Source: an uncultured Hyphomonadaceae bacterium
Lineage (GTDB): Bacteria > Pseudomonadota > Alphaproteobacteria > Caulobacterales > Hyphomonadaceae
Length of the DNA stretch: 5,758 nt
Assembly (NCBI GenBank): GCA_938049795.1
Contig: CALLCD010000076.1
Span: 1-5,758 of the forward strand
Reading direction: 5' to 3'
How positions within the stretch are numbered: position 1 is the first letter of the stretch; every line of letters starts with the position of its first letter. A program made the translations under genes and the position numbers. Positions 1-5,758 of this stretch are shown here, one piece after another. Under the pieces are notes generated by a model. It searched no databases, was not told where the DNA came from, and saw only the letters and a program-made list of their open reading frames with translations.

Positions 1-64
1 CTCATCAAACCGGGGATGGAGTGATCACAATCAAGGAAACTTCCCCCTCGATCATACAAGAGTC

Positions 65-70
65 GGAGGA
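65..70 (+). promoter_or_regulatory. Shine-Dalgarno deciding the receptor start
   Basis: GGAGGA lies seven bases before the GTG at 78. It is a near-perfect anti-16S match at good spacing, and starting there puts the signal peptide exactly at the N terminus. The upstream in-frame GTG at 21 has only a GGGGA-like stretch about four bases away. No convincing promoter is visible in bases 1-77; it probably lies left of the window. Confidence 0.75.
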
Positions 71-77
71 CAACGCT

Positions 78-2531
78 GTGAATTTAGGAAACAAAAGAGG
101 ATTGCTGGCAACGGCATCGCTCGCAGTCATCGCAACCCTTACACCGGGGCCAATTGCAACCGCCCAACAACAGGATGTCGTACAGGCGGACGAGGACACG
201 CGCGAACTGGACGTGATCATCGTGACCGCCACCAAACGGGCATCGACCATTCAGGATGTGCCATTCTCCATCAACGCCCAGTCAGCGGATGATATCGAGC
301 GCGTCGGCGCGACAAATCTCGAGGATATCTCTCGAAACGTTGCGGGCCTGACCATCCAGAATCTAGGACCAGGCCAGAGCCAGGTCGCCATTCGCGGTGT
401 GTCAGCAGGACAGATCGTTCGGGACCAGCCCGGCGTCAAGGAACAGGTCGGCATCTATCTCGACGAGTCGGTCATCTCGCTGTCTTTGTTCACACCCGAC
501 ATTGACCTGTTTGATCTCAACCGCGTCGAAACTCTGCGCGGACCACAAGGATCGCTCTTCGGCTCCGGCTCTGTTGGCGGCACGGTGCGCTACATCACCA
601 ATCAACCCGAACTGAACGAATTTGGCGGCGCAGTCGAAGCCAATTTCAACACCGTGACCGATGGCGATGTCGGCGGGCACATCAAGGGCGCGGTCAATAT
701 TCCGCTGATAGAGGACAAACTCGCCGTGCGCGCGGTCGGCTATTACACCGAGTATGCTGGCTTTATCGACGCCATCATGCCAACCGGCGAAGAGAGTAAT
801 GTCAATGGCGGCGAACGCTGGGGCGGACGCATTGCGGCGACATTCGAGCCAACTCCAAACATCAAGCTCACACCGCGCGTGCTCTATCAGGAAATTGGCG
901 TTGATGGCTTTAACCGGCAGGAAGAGTTCAACTTCCTCGCAAACCCCGAAGCGCTAGGCGCACCCTTTACCGCCGGAACAACCCTTGGCGGAGCGGAAAT
1001 TCTGGGCCTGCTCGGCGAGCGCGAACAGTTCCTTCTGCTTGAGGAAAGCTTTGACGACGAGACGCTGATCGCTGATTTTGTGGCCGAGTTTGATCTGGGC
1101 TTTGCCGACCTGACCTCGGTCTCCAGCTATATCGACCGCGATATTGTCGTCAGCCGCGACGCCAGCGCGCTGACCGGCTCGGTGTCTGTCGATCTCGGCT
1201 TTCCGGCCGCCACGGTGACGCTCCCGTCAAACCTCATCGACGCGACCGACTTTCAAGCCTTTACACAGGAAGTCCGCTTAAGTTCCAATTCGGACGGGCG
1301 GTTGCAATGGTTGGTCGGCGGCTTCTACCACACCAATGACCGCGACTATAGCCAGATCTTGCCGACGCCGGGATTCCAGGCTGCGACCGATGCAGCCCTT
1401 GGCGCGGGAACCTCGGCAGCGGTGGCCAATGGCTTTGCCGATCTCGATTCCCCGTTCAACTCCCAAATCCCGTTTGATCTCGAACAATGGGCGATCTTCG
1501 GCGAGGCCAGCTATGATGTCACCGAAAGACTGACCTTGTCCTTTGGTGGCCGGTATTACGACTTCGAAGAGACGCGGGACTTTGTCACTGGCGGCCTGTT
1601 TGCCAATGGCGACAATGTCACCGATGTAACCTCGTCAGACGGGTTCACGCCGCGCTTCCTGGCTCGCTACCGTTTGAACGATGCCGTAACGCTGAACGCG
1701 CAAGCCTCACGCGGCTTCCGGCTCGGCGGGGTCAATGATCCTCTCAACATTCCATTATGTTCGACAGAAGATCTCAACATCTTCGGAACCTTTCAGGACT
1801 ATGATGACGAAACATTGTGGAATTATGAGGCCGGTTTCAAAGTCCAGAAAGGCAGCCTGACCTTTAATGCTGCCGGTTTCTACAATGACATAGACGACCT
1901 GCAAGTCACCCTCGATGCAGGAAGCTGTTCGTCGCGCGTTGTGTTCAACGTCCCGAGCGCGTTCTCCGCTGGCCTCGAATACGAGATCGGCTTTTCACCG
2001 ATGGAAGGGCTCGACCTATTTGTTTCGGGCAGCCTGATCCGGTCCGAGTTTGACAGCACGGTGACGGATGGTGACGGCAATGTTCTTGCGGGCCTGCGGG
2101 ACGGCAACCGCTTGCCATCGGTTCCGGAGTTCCAGACATCGGCATCCGCAGTCTACAGCTTCGAGCCGGGCTTCCGCGATTCCGTCGCCTCGATCGCAGC
2201 ATCGGTCCAGTATATCGGCACGCGCTTTACCCAACCCTCCGATCAGGAAGTTGGCCAAGGGCTGCCGACCGCAACCAATCTCGCTTTTGGCGGCTTCACC
2301 GGCATGGAGAACCCGTCCACTCTGGTCGATCTCGAGCTTGATGATTATTTCACACTCAATTTCAATGCCGGGATAGAGTTCGGTGACCTCCGGTTCTCGT
2401 TATATCTGAACAATGTCTTTGATGAGAATGCGCCCTTGTCGTTTGATCGCGAACGCGGCGGACGCGCACGGCTCGGCTTTCAAGTCACCCAGCCGCGCAC
2501 CTTCGGCATGACCGTCCGGAAGCGCTTCTAG
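78..2531 (+). CDS. TonB-dependent outer-membrane receptor, complete
   Basis: Outer-membrane beta-barrel that imports a scarce ligand (iron-siderophore, haem, vitamin or oligosaccharide; the substrate cannot be read from sequence) using TonB-ExbBD energy. From GTG 78 it has 817 residues. Residues 1-29 form a signal peptide: basic MNLGNKRG, a hydrophobic stretch, then a likely cut after IATA. A TonB-box-like segment (LDVIIVTATKR) lies at about 44-54. The plug domain runs to about 175 and carries the hallmark DLNRVETLRGPQGSLFGSG near 146-164. The rest is barrel, with NNVFDENAP near the end and a terminal Phe expected for BAM recognition. The only two cysteines (561 and 617) could form a loop disulfide. 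An in-frame GTG at 21 would add 19 polar residues before the signal peptide and has a poorer ribosome site, so 78 is preferred. No N-terminal STN signalling domain is present. It is convergent with fecIR, its likely regulators. Family very sure; ligand unknown. Confidence 0.95.
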   Translation: MNLGNKRGLLATASLAVIATLTPGPIATAQQQDVVQADEDTRELDVIIVTATKRASTIQDVPFSINAQSADDIERVGATNLEDISRNVAGLTIQNLGPGQSQVAIRGVSAGQIVRDQPGVKEQVGIYLDESVISLSLFTPDIDLFDLNRVETLRGPQGSLFGSGSVGGTVRYITNQPELNEFGGAVEANFNTVTDGDVGGHIKGAVNIPLIEDKLAVRAVGYYTEYAGFIDAIMPTGEESNVNGGERWGGRIAATFEPTPNIKLTPRVLYQEIGVDGFNRQEEFNFLANPEALGAPFTAGTTLGGAEILGLLGEREQFLLLEESFDDETLIADFVAEFDLGFADLTSVSSYIDRDIVVSRDASALTGSVSVDLGFPAATVTLPSNLIDATDFQAFTQEVRLSSNSDGRLQWLVGGFYHTNDRDYSQILPTPGFQAATDAALGAGTSAAVANGFADLDSPFNSQIPFDLEQWAIFGEASYDVTERLTLSFGGRYYDFEETRDFVTGGLFANGDNVTDVTSSDGFTPRFLARYRLNDAVTLNAQASRGFRLGGVNDPLNIPLCSTEDLNIFGTFQDYDDETLWNYEAGFKVQKGSLTFNAAGFYNDIDDLQVTLDAGSCSSRVVFNVPSAFSAGLEYEIGFSPMEGLDLFVSGSLIRSEFDSTVTDGDGNVLAGLRDGNRLPSVPEFQTSASAVYSFEPGFRDSVASIAASVQYIGTRFTQPSDQEVGQGLPTATNLAFGGFTGMENPSTLVDLELDDYFTLNFNAGIEFGDLRFSLYLNNVFDENAPLSFDRERGGRARLGFQVTQPRTFGMTVRKRF

Positions 2532-2551
2532 CTTCAAAGCGCCCAGTCTGC

Positions 2552-2593
2552 AAAGCGTCCGGTGGTCATATTAGATCACCGGACGTTTTCTTT
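2552..2593 (+). terminator. Rho-independent terminator of the receptor gene
   Basis: The stem pairs 2556-2567 (CGTCCGGTGGTC) with 2574-2585 (GATCACCGGACG): 12 pairs including one G-U, around a six-base loop ATATTA. The right arm runs straight into TTTTCTTT, and flanking AAAG/TTTT can extend the stem by A-U and G-U pairs. It starts 20 bases after the receptor stop. In the opposite direction the tail is only CTTTGC, so it should work mainly for + strand transcripts. It also insulates the receptor from the convergent fecR. Confidence 0.9.
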
Positions 2594-2655
2594 ACCTGTC
2601 ATGAGAGAGAAAGCCCGCATGCCTTTCGCCATCGAGCGTGCCCGACGCTTCGACT

Positions 2656-3735
2656 TTACGGAGCAGGTTTGCGAGATAAATAGATCAGGTTCTCGTCCAC
2701 ACGGTCCACCTCGATGCCGAACGACGCCTCAAGCGCGCCGAGCAAGGCGGTGACTTCGCCCGCATTGAACACCCCGCCAATTGGCAAGTCACGGATTTCC
2801 GGATCGGAGATCACCACGCGCATAGGCGTGTATCGGGAGATTTCATCAATAACATAGGTCAACGGCTCACCATCGAACACAAGCAGGCCCTCGCGCCAGG
2901 CCAGCCGGTTGCTGATCACATCGGCGCTGATTGACTTGACCGTCAGTTCCGGCGCGCCAGCCTCTTGGCGCAGCTGAGCGCTTTGTCCGGCGCGCAATAC
3001 TGTGTCATTCGCATCGAGCACAGCATTCGTCTCTACCGCGCTCGCTTCAACAAGATCGGTCAGAGCGGAAAAGGCAACGACGCCCTCGGTCACGATGACC
3101 GAAGTGTCCTTCTCCCCGACCCGAACCGAGAACGCTGTCCCCACCGCGCGCACAACCGAGCCGCCTGCATAGACAAGGAAAGGCCGGTCTGCGTCTCTTG
3201 CGATGTCGAAATGCACTTCGCCACGGATCAGGCGGACTTTGCGGGCTTGCTCATCAAACTCCACCTCGATCAAGCTGTCCGTATTCAAATGTACCGAAGA
3301 CCCGTCGCGCAGATCAAAGGCGTCGTTCTGGCCTTCGTCCACCTGAAACGCGACGATATATGGCTCATTGACCTCCGGCAGATTGAGCATGGGCACAGCG
3401 GCGACCGTCGCAATGATGAGCGCAATGCCAGCGGCCAGCGCACCATAGACCGGCACAGGGCGAACCCGTGCGCCTGCCGCCAAAACGCCAAGCACCGAGC
3501 CATCCCGGCCAGCATCTGGCAGCGCGCCCTCAAGGACCGCATCAATATCACACCACATATCACCGAGCCGTCTAAGCTCGCTCAAATGCCGCGGACTTCT
3601 CGCCGCCCATTCGCGCAGGACAAGCCGGTCGGCATCGGTCATGGTCTCGCTGTCGATCTGCGCAATCCACGACGCCGCCTCGGCGGTGATGGTGTCATTG
3701 TCGGGGCCAGGAATGATGGTTGACCTATCTGTCAT
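2656..3735 (-). CDS. FecR-family anti-sigma factor / transmembrane signal transducer
   Basis: Inner-membrane regulator of the neighbouring ECF sigma factor, 359 residues. Residues 16-62 match the FecR N-terminal cytoplasmic domain (DUF4880 type; AASWIAQIDSE, DADRLVLREWAARSPRH, ...DMW), the part that binds sigma. One membrane helix spans about 95-118 (VYGALAAGIALIIATVAAVP). The periplasmic FecR domain covers about 130-224, with DLRDGSSVHLNTDS, RGEVHFDIARDADRPFLV and RAVGTAFSVR. Gly199-Thr200 corresponds to the Gly-Thr self-cleavage site known from Pseudomonas FoxR-type regulators. Residues 277-355 look like the C-terminal STN-like domain (WREGLLVFDGEPL, VISDPEI, TALLGALEASFGIEV). The ATG has a strong Shine-Dalgarno and overlaps the fecI stop by 11 bases, implying translational coupling. 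Slightly longer than the roughly 320 residues usual for FecR. Family very sure; a fecR symbol would overstate orthology, so none is given. Confidence 0.93.
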   Translation of the reverse strand: MTDRSTIIPGPDNDTITAEAASWIAQIDSETMTDADRLVLREWAARSPRHLSELRRLGDMWCDIDAVLEGALPDAGRDGSVLGVLAAGARVRPVPVYGALAAGIALIIATVAAVPMLNLPEVNEPYIVAFQVDEGQNDAFDLRDGSSVHLNTDSLIEVEFDEQARKVRLIRGEVHFDIARDADRPFLVYAGGSVVRAVGTAFSVRVGEKDTSVIVTEGVVAFSALTDLVEASAVETNAVLDANDTVLRAGQSAQLRQEAGAPELTVKSISADVISNRLAWREGLLVFDGEPLTYVIDEISRYTPMRVVISDPEIRDLPIGGVFNAGEVTALLGALEASFGIEVDRVDENLIYLSRKPAP

Positions 3736-4333
3736 CAGCCCCTCCCTTATCGGTTGTCTTCATCGTCTGTCTGCCGGAATAATCAACATCAAAACCCTGT
3801 TTATCCATAATCTTCCGGCAGCGCTTGATGGCATTTGAGATATGCCGCTCGACCGTACTCGTCGAAATGCCCAACTGGTTCGAGATCTCGCGATGGGACA
3901 GACCATACAGCTTACGCATTAAGAAGACCCTACGGCATTGGGCGGGCAAAGTGTCGGCAGCCTCCAGAAAGGCGCCAAGCTTCTGCCGGTCTTCGATTTG
4001 CCGGTCAATCGGGACATCCGGAGCGGACAAATGCTCCTCGCCAACCTCGCTTATTTCCCGCGTAATCGTGCGGGCCTGCTTGCGCAAATGCCGATAAATC
4101 AGGTTGCGCGCTGTCATGAACAAATATGACTTTGGCGCGAGGATGGACCGTTTGTTCGACGCTTCCAATGTCCGCATAAAGGCGTCCTGCAAGATATCCT
4201 CGGCATCTTCGGGCTGGAGAAAGTGGCGCGCAATATAGGCTGTCAGAACCCGCTTATGCTCCAGAAACGCGGCCACAATTGACGGCACCTGATCCGCTTG
4301 TGCGCTCTCGTCTGAATCCATTCTATCTGACAC
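3725..4333 (-). CDS. FecI-type ECF RNA polymerase sigma factor
   Basis: Extracytoplasmic-function sigma-70 factor, 202 residues, directing RNA polymerase to a small regulon that typically includes uptake receptor genes. Sigma region 2 covers about 20-88: DAEDILQDAFMRTLE (43-57) is the core-binding helix, and KSYLFMTARNLIYRHLRKQAR (68-88) the -10 recognition segment. Region 4 covers about 115-175, with the -35 helix-turn-helix LSHREISNQLGISTSTVERHI at 145-165. There is no C-terminal extra domain such as the SnoaL type. The start is GTG 4333; an in-frame ATG at 4321 would remove four residues, and neither has a strong ribosome site. It is followed by fecR with an 11-base overlap, the usual sigma/anti-sigma order, so FecR presumably controls its activity. 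Which promoters it reads is not visible here. Family very sure; start moderately sure. Confidence 0.93.
   Translation of the reverse strand: MSDRMDSDESAQADQVPSIVAAFLEHKRVLTAYIARHFLQPEDAEDILQDAFMRTLEASNKRSILAPKSYLFMTARNLIYRHLRKQARTITREISEVGEEHLSAPDVPIDRQIEDRQKLGAFLEAADTLPAQCRRVFLMRKLYGLSHREISNQLGISTSTVERHISNAIKRCRKIMDKQGFDVDYSGRQTMKTTDKGGADDR
3741..3748 (-). promoter_or_regulatory. Shine-Dalgarno of fecR inside the fecI coding end
   Basis: On the - strand AAGGGAGG (bases 3748 to 3741) precedes the fecR ATG at 3735. These bases also encode the Lys-Gly-Gly near the end of the sigma factor. A ribosome finishing fecI would clear this site and could restart on fecR, holding the two proteins in ratio. 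Confidence 0.75.
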
Positions 4334-4402
4334 GCGTCTGACCCGCTTACCTTCTATATACCGACCTTACAGATAAAGAGCCCCAAAACACACAAATCCC
4401 CC
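4334..4402 (-). promoter_or_regulatory. Probable promoter region of the fecI-fecR unit
   Basis: This is the AT-rich stretch between the presumed anmK terminator and fecI. Weak candidates on the - strand are a TATATA at 4360-4355 without a good partner -35, and TTGTGT ... TGTAAG separated by 18 bases. No convincing Fur box or FecI-type promoter could be read. The position makes it the logical promoter site, but the exact elements are uncertain. Confidence 0.25.
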
Positions 4403-4428
4403 AAAAAGGACCAAAATTTTTGACCCTT
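4403..4428 (-). terminator. Probable intrinsic terminator downstream of anmK
   Basis: In the - strand transcript, AAGGGTCAAA (4428-4419) can pair with TTTGGTCCTT (4415-4406) around a three-base loop. This gives ten pairs including two G-U wobbles, and is followed directly by three more U residues. In the + strand transcript the wobbles become C-A mismatches, so the hairpin suits only anmK mRNA. It begins 35 bases after the anmK stop. The stem is A-U rich and only moderately stable. Confidence 0.45.
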
Positions 4429-4462
4429 AAACGCTGCTACGGGGGCTCTCCACTCGTAAGCC

Positions 4463-5626
4463 CTAGGCCATTTTTCCGCCCTCAAGCCCCGCGCGAACGC
4501 CCGTCGTGCCCGGAAACGAGATCGGCAGGCTGCGCAATGTCCGCACGGCGAGAAACGCGAACGCCTCCGCTTCGATGCTGTCCCCTCGCCAATTGGCCTC
4601 CTCCGCGCTGAGCACCGCGCACGGCACATGTTCGGCGAGCATCGCCATGAGCGCCGGATTGTGCCGCCCGCCGCCGCAGACAATCAATTGCTCCGGCACA
4701 CGCCGCCCATGCTCGAACCCGCGCGCCACACTCCCCGCACACAGAGCCGCCAGTGTCGCCGCGCCATCCTCGATCGACAGCCCACGCGCAAGATTAGCAT
4801 TGAAGTCATAACGGTCGAGCGATTTGGGCGGCGGCTCGTCAAAATAGGGATGGTCGAGCAATTGGGCGAGCAAGCCCTCATGTACACGGCCCGCGCTCGC
4901 CAATACGCCCCCCTGGTCATAAGTGCCGCGCCCATGCCCCTCGACCCATTCATCAATCGGCCCATTGGCGGGCCCCGTATCAAACGCCATCAGCGCGCCG
5001 TCCGCCTCACAGATCGTAATATTCGCCACACCGCCCAGATTGAGCACCGCCGCATTGTCATAGCCCGAGCGCGCGAGCAGCGCCTTGTGATAGACCGGCG
5101 CAAGCGGCGCGCCTTCCCCGCCCGCAGCCACATCCGCGCTGCGAAAATCATAGGCAAGCGGCACCCCCAGAGCCTTACGCAGCCCGCCCGCATCAAGAAT
5201 TTGCAGCGTCGCGCCCTTAGCCCCATCTTTCGGCCGCCGATGCAAAACCGTCTGCCCATGCACACCAGCAAGCTGCGGCATAGGACCGTCCCAGCGCCCG
5301 AGCATCGCATCCCAGGCCTCCCGATGCGTCCGCGTCAGCACATCACAAGCGGCGGTAAAATCCGGCGCCTCCCCTTCCCAGTTCCAGCCCCGCGCGCGGT
5401 CCACGGCGTTCTGCAAAACGGCACGCTCCCCGGCACTATATTTGCGCTCGGCGACCGCTCCAAACGCGAGAATCGCCTCGCCATCGGTCAGCACCATCGC
5501 CGCATCCACCGCGTCCAGCGATGTGCCCGACATAAACCCTGCCGCCCAAATTGGCTCAAATTGCTCTGTTTGGTGGTTCAAACTTTCCCCCGCTCGTGCT
5601 AACCGCGCTGGTGGAGAAGAACTCAT
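4463..5626 (-). CDS. anmK: Anhydro-N-acetylmuramic acid kinase
   Basis: Cytosolic enzyme of peptidoglycan recycling (EC 2.7.1.170). With ATP it opens the 1,6-anhydro ring of anhydroMurNAc and phosphorylates it to MurNAc-6-phosphate. From ATG 5626 it has 387 residues. Family motifs, in order: GFMSGTSLDAVD (30-41, phosphate loop), GVHGQTVLHR (121-130), DFRSADVAAGGEGAPLAP (160-177), NLGGVANIT (196-204), FDTGPANGPIDEW (215-227), CGGGRHNPALM (317-327) and GDSIEAEAFAFLAVR (348-362). All expected blocks are intact. The start is doubtful: the ATG has no clear ribosome site, while an in-frame TTG at 5581 follows GGGGGAAAGT and would give 372 residues beginning MNHQTEQFEPIW, closer to the roughly 370 usual for AnmK. 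The 15 extra residues overlap the tyrS leader. Divergent from tyrS; fecI follows after 129 bases with a likely terminator between. Confidence 0.95.
   Translation of the reverse strand: MSSSPPARLARAGESLNHQTEQFEPIWAAGFMSGTSLDAVDAAMVLTDGEAILAFGAVAERKYSAGERAVLQNAVDRARGWNWEGEAPDFTAACDVLTRTHREAWDAMLGRWDGPMPQLAGVHGQTVLHRRPKDGAKGATLQILDAGGLRKALGVPLAYDFRSADVAAGGEGAPLAPVYHKALLARSGYDNAAVLNLGGVANITICEADGALMAFDTGPANGPIDEWVEGHGRGTYDQGGVLASAGRVHEGLLAQLLDHPYFDEPPPKSLDRYDFNANLARGLSIEDGAATLAALCAGSVARGFEHGRRVPEQLIVCGGGRHNPALMAMLAEHVPCAVLSAEEANWRGDSIEAEAFAFLAVRTLRSLPISFPGTTGVRAGLEGGKMA
5585..5590 (-). promoter_or_regulatory. Candidate ribosome site for an internal anmK TTG start
   Basis: The - strand reads GGGGGAAAGT immediately before TTG 5581, a purine-rich Shine-Dalgarno-like run with short spacing. 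No comparable site precedes ATG 5626. TTG starts are uncommon, so this is only suggestive, but it would free the tyrS leader from anmK coding sequence. Confidence 0.35.
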
Positions 5627-5758
5627 GAGCGATTACACATCCGATTTCCTGCGCACGCTAGACGCTCGCGGTTACCTAAAGCAAGTCACCCATACCGAAG
5701 AACTCGACACCTATTGCAAAACGGGTGTGCCGGTTTGCTATTATGGGTGCGATGCAAC
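5625..5758 (+). CDS. tyrS: Tyrosyl-tRNA synthetase, N-terminal fragment (cut by window edge)
   Basis: Class I aminoacyl-tRNA synthetase that charges tRNA-Tyr in the cytosol. Only the first 44 codons are present. The N terminus MSDYTSDFLRTLDARGYLKQ followed by ...TEELD matches the start of bacterial TyrS. VCYYGCDAT at 36-44 is the beginning of the tyrosine-binding strand YxGxDxTAxSLHxGH; the HIGH-type signature would follow just past the edge. GGAGAAGA at 5613-5620 is a good ribosome site, with its GGAG core eight bases before the ATG. The promoter must lie in or near the anmK 5' end, since the two start codons overlap or are at most 43 bases apart. The frame is open to the window end. The assignment rests on a short but characteristic stretch. 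Confidence 0.88.
   Translation, partial: MSDYTSDFLRTLDARGYLKQVTHTEELDTYCKTGVPVCYYGCDA

Noticed and set aside
21..28. Perfect palindrome GTGATCAC as an operator
   Set aside because: Eight bases are expected by chance at this rate and nothing else around it supports a binding site.
35..64. GGAAAC ... GTC as a possible ECF (FecI-type) promoter for the receptor
   Set aside because: The spacer is about 21 bases, too long, and the start of transcription would fall at or past the Shine-Dalgarno of the preferred start codon.
2068..2376. 102-codon open frame on the + strand inside the receptor
   Set aside because: Out of frame within the barrel coding region; low-complexity Ser/Arg/Pro composition and no supporting signals.
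2635..2649. AGCGT/ACGCT hairpin just after the fecR stop as its terminator
   Set aside because: Only a five-base stem with no U-tract following on the - strand.
2965..3723. 252-codon open frame on the + strand across fecR
   Set aside because: Antisense to a clear FecR gene, with no domain or hydrophobic pattern of its own. It ends near the fecR start by chance of codon use.
4314..4318. GAATC (CcrM-type GANTC) next to the fecI start as cell-cycle control
   Set aside because: Several other GANTC sites occur inside coding sequence in the window, and this one lies within fecI codons, so there is no enrichment at a promoter.
4628..5602. 324-codon open frame on the + strand across anmK
   Set aside because: It lies fully antisense to a gene with all AnmK motifs. 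Its protein is Arg/His/Pro-rich without a recognisable domain, typical of a GC-rich antisense shadow, and it lacks a convincing ribosome site.

Overview
The window looks like the chromosome of an alphaproteobacterium, probably a marine Hyphomonadaceae/Maricaulales-type or sphingomonad-like organism. The inference rests on three points: the style of the TonB-dependent receptor (an N-terminal ...VTATKR TonB-box segment and a C-terminal ...QPRTFGMTVRKRF ending), the FecI/FecR pair, and anmK lying head-to-head with tyrS. No search was possible, so the taxon is an inference. No rRNA, tRNA, CRISPR array, insertion sequence or prophage signature is visible.

Layout, left to right. (1) A complete TonB-dependent outer-membrane receptor on the + strand, most likely starting at GTG 78 and ending at 2531, followed by a strong intrinsic terminator (2552-2593). 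(2) Convergent to it, on the - strand, a two-gene unit: a FecI-type ECF sigma factor (4333 to 3725) followed by a FecR-type membrane anti-sigma factor/regulator (3735 to 2656). The two overlap by 11 bases, and the fecR Shine-Dalgarno lies inside the last fecI codons. (3) A 129-base AT-rich gap (4334-4462) with a probable terminator for anmK, helically phased A-tracts and presumably the fecIR promoter. (4) anmK, the anhydro-N-acetylmuramic acid kinase of peptidoglycan recycling, on the - strand. (5) The first 44 codons of tyrS (tyrosyl-tRNA synthetase) on the + strand, cut by the window edge.

How they work together. Receptor, anti-sigma and sigma have the parts list of a cell-surface-signalling iron or nutrient uptake locus. 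In the known Fec/Fox/Pup paradigm, the receptor binds substrate, its periplasmic STN domain touches FecR, FecR is cut in steps, and the released cytoplasmic part lets the sigma factor transcribe the receptor gene. Here the receptor has no room for an STN domain before its TonB box, so it is more likely a target of the pair than its sensor, or signalling works differently. anmK and tyrS are housekeeping genes and probably unrelated in function to the uptake locus.

I do not see a convincing undescribed system. The points most worth a second look are the missing STN domain, the intact Gly-Thr self-cleavage motif in FecR, and the overlapping start codons of anmK and tyrS.
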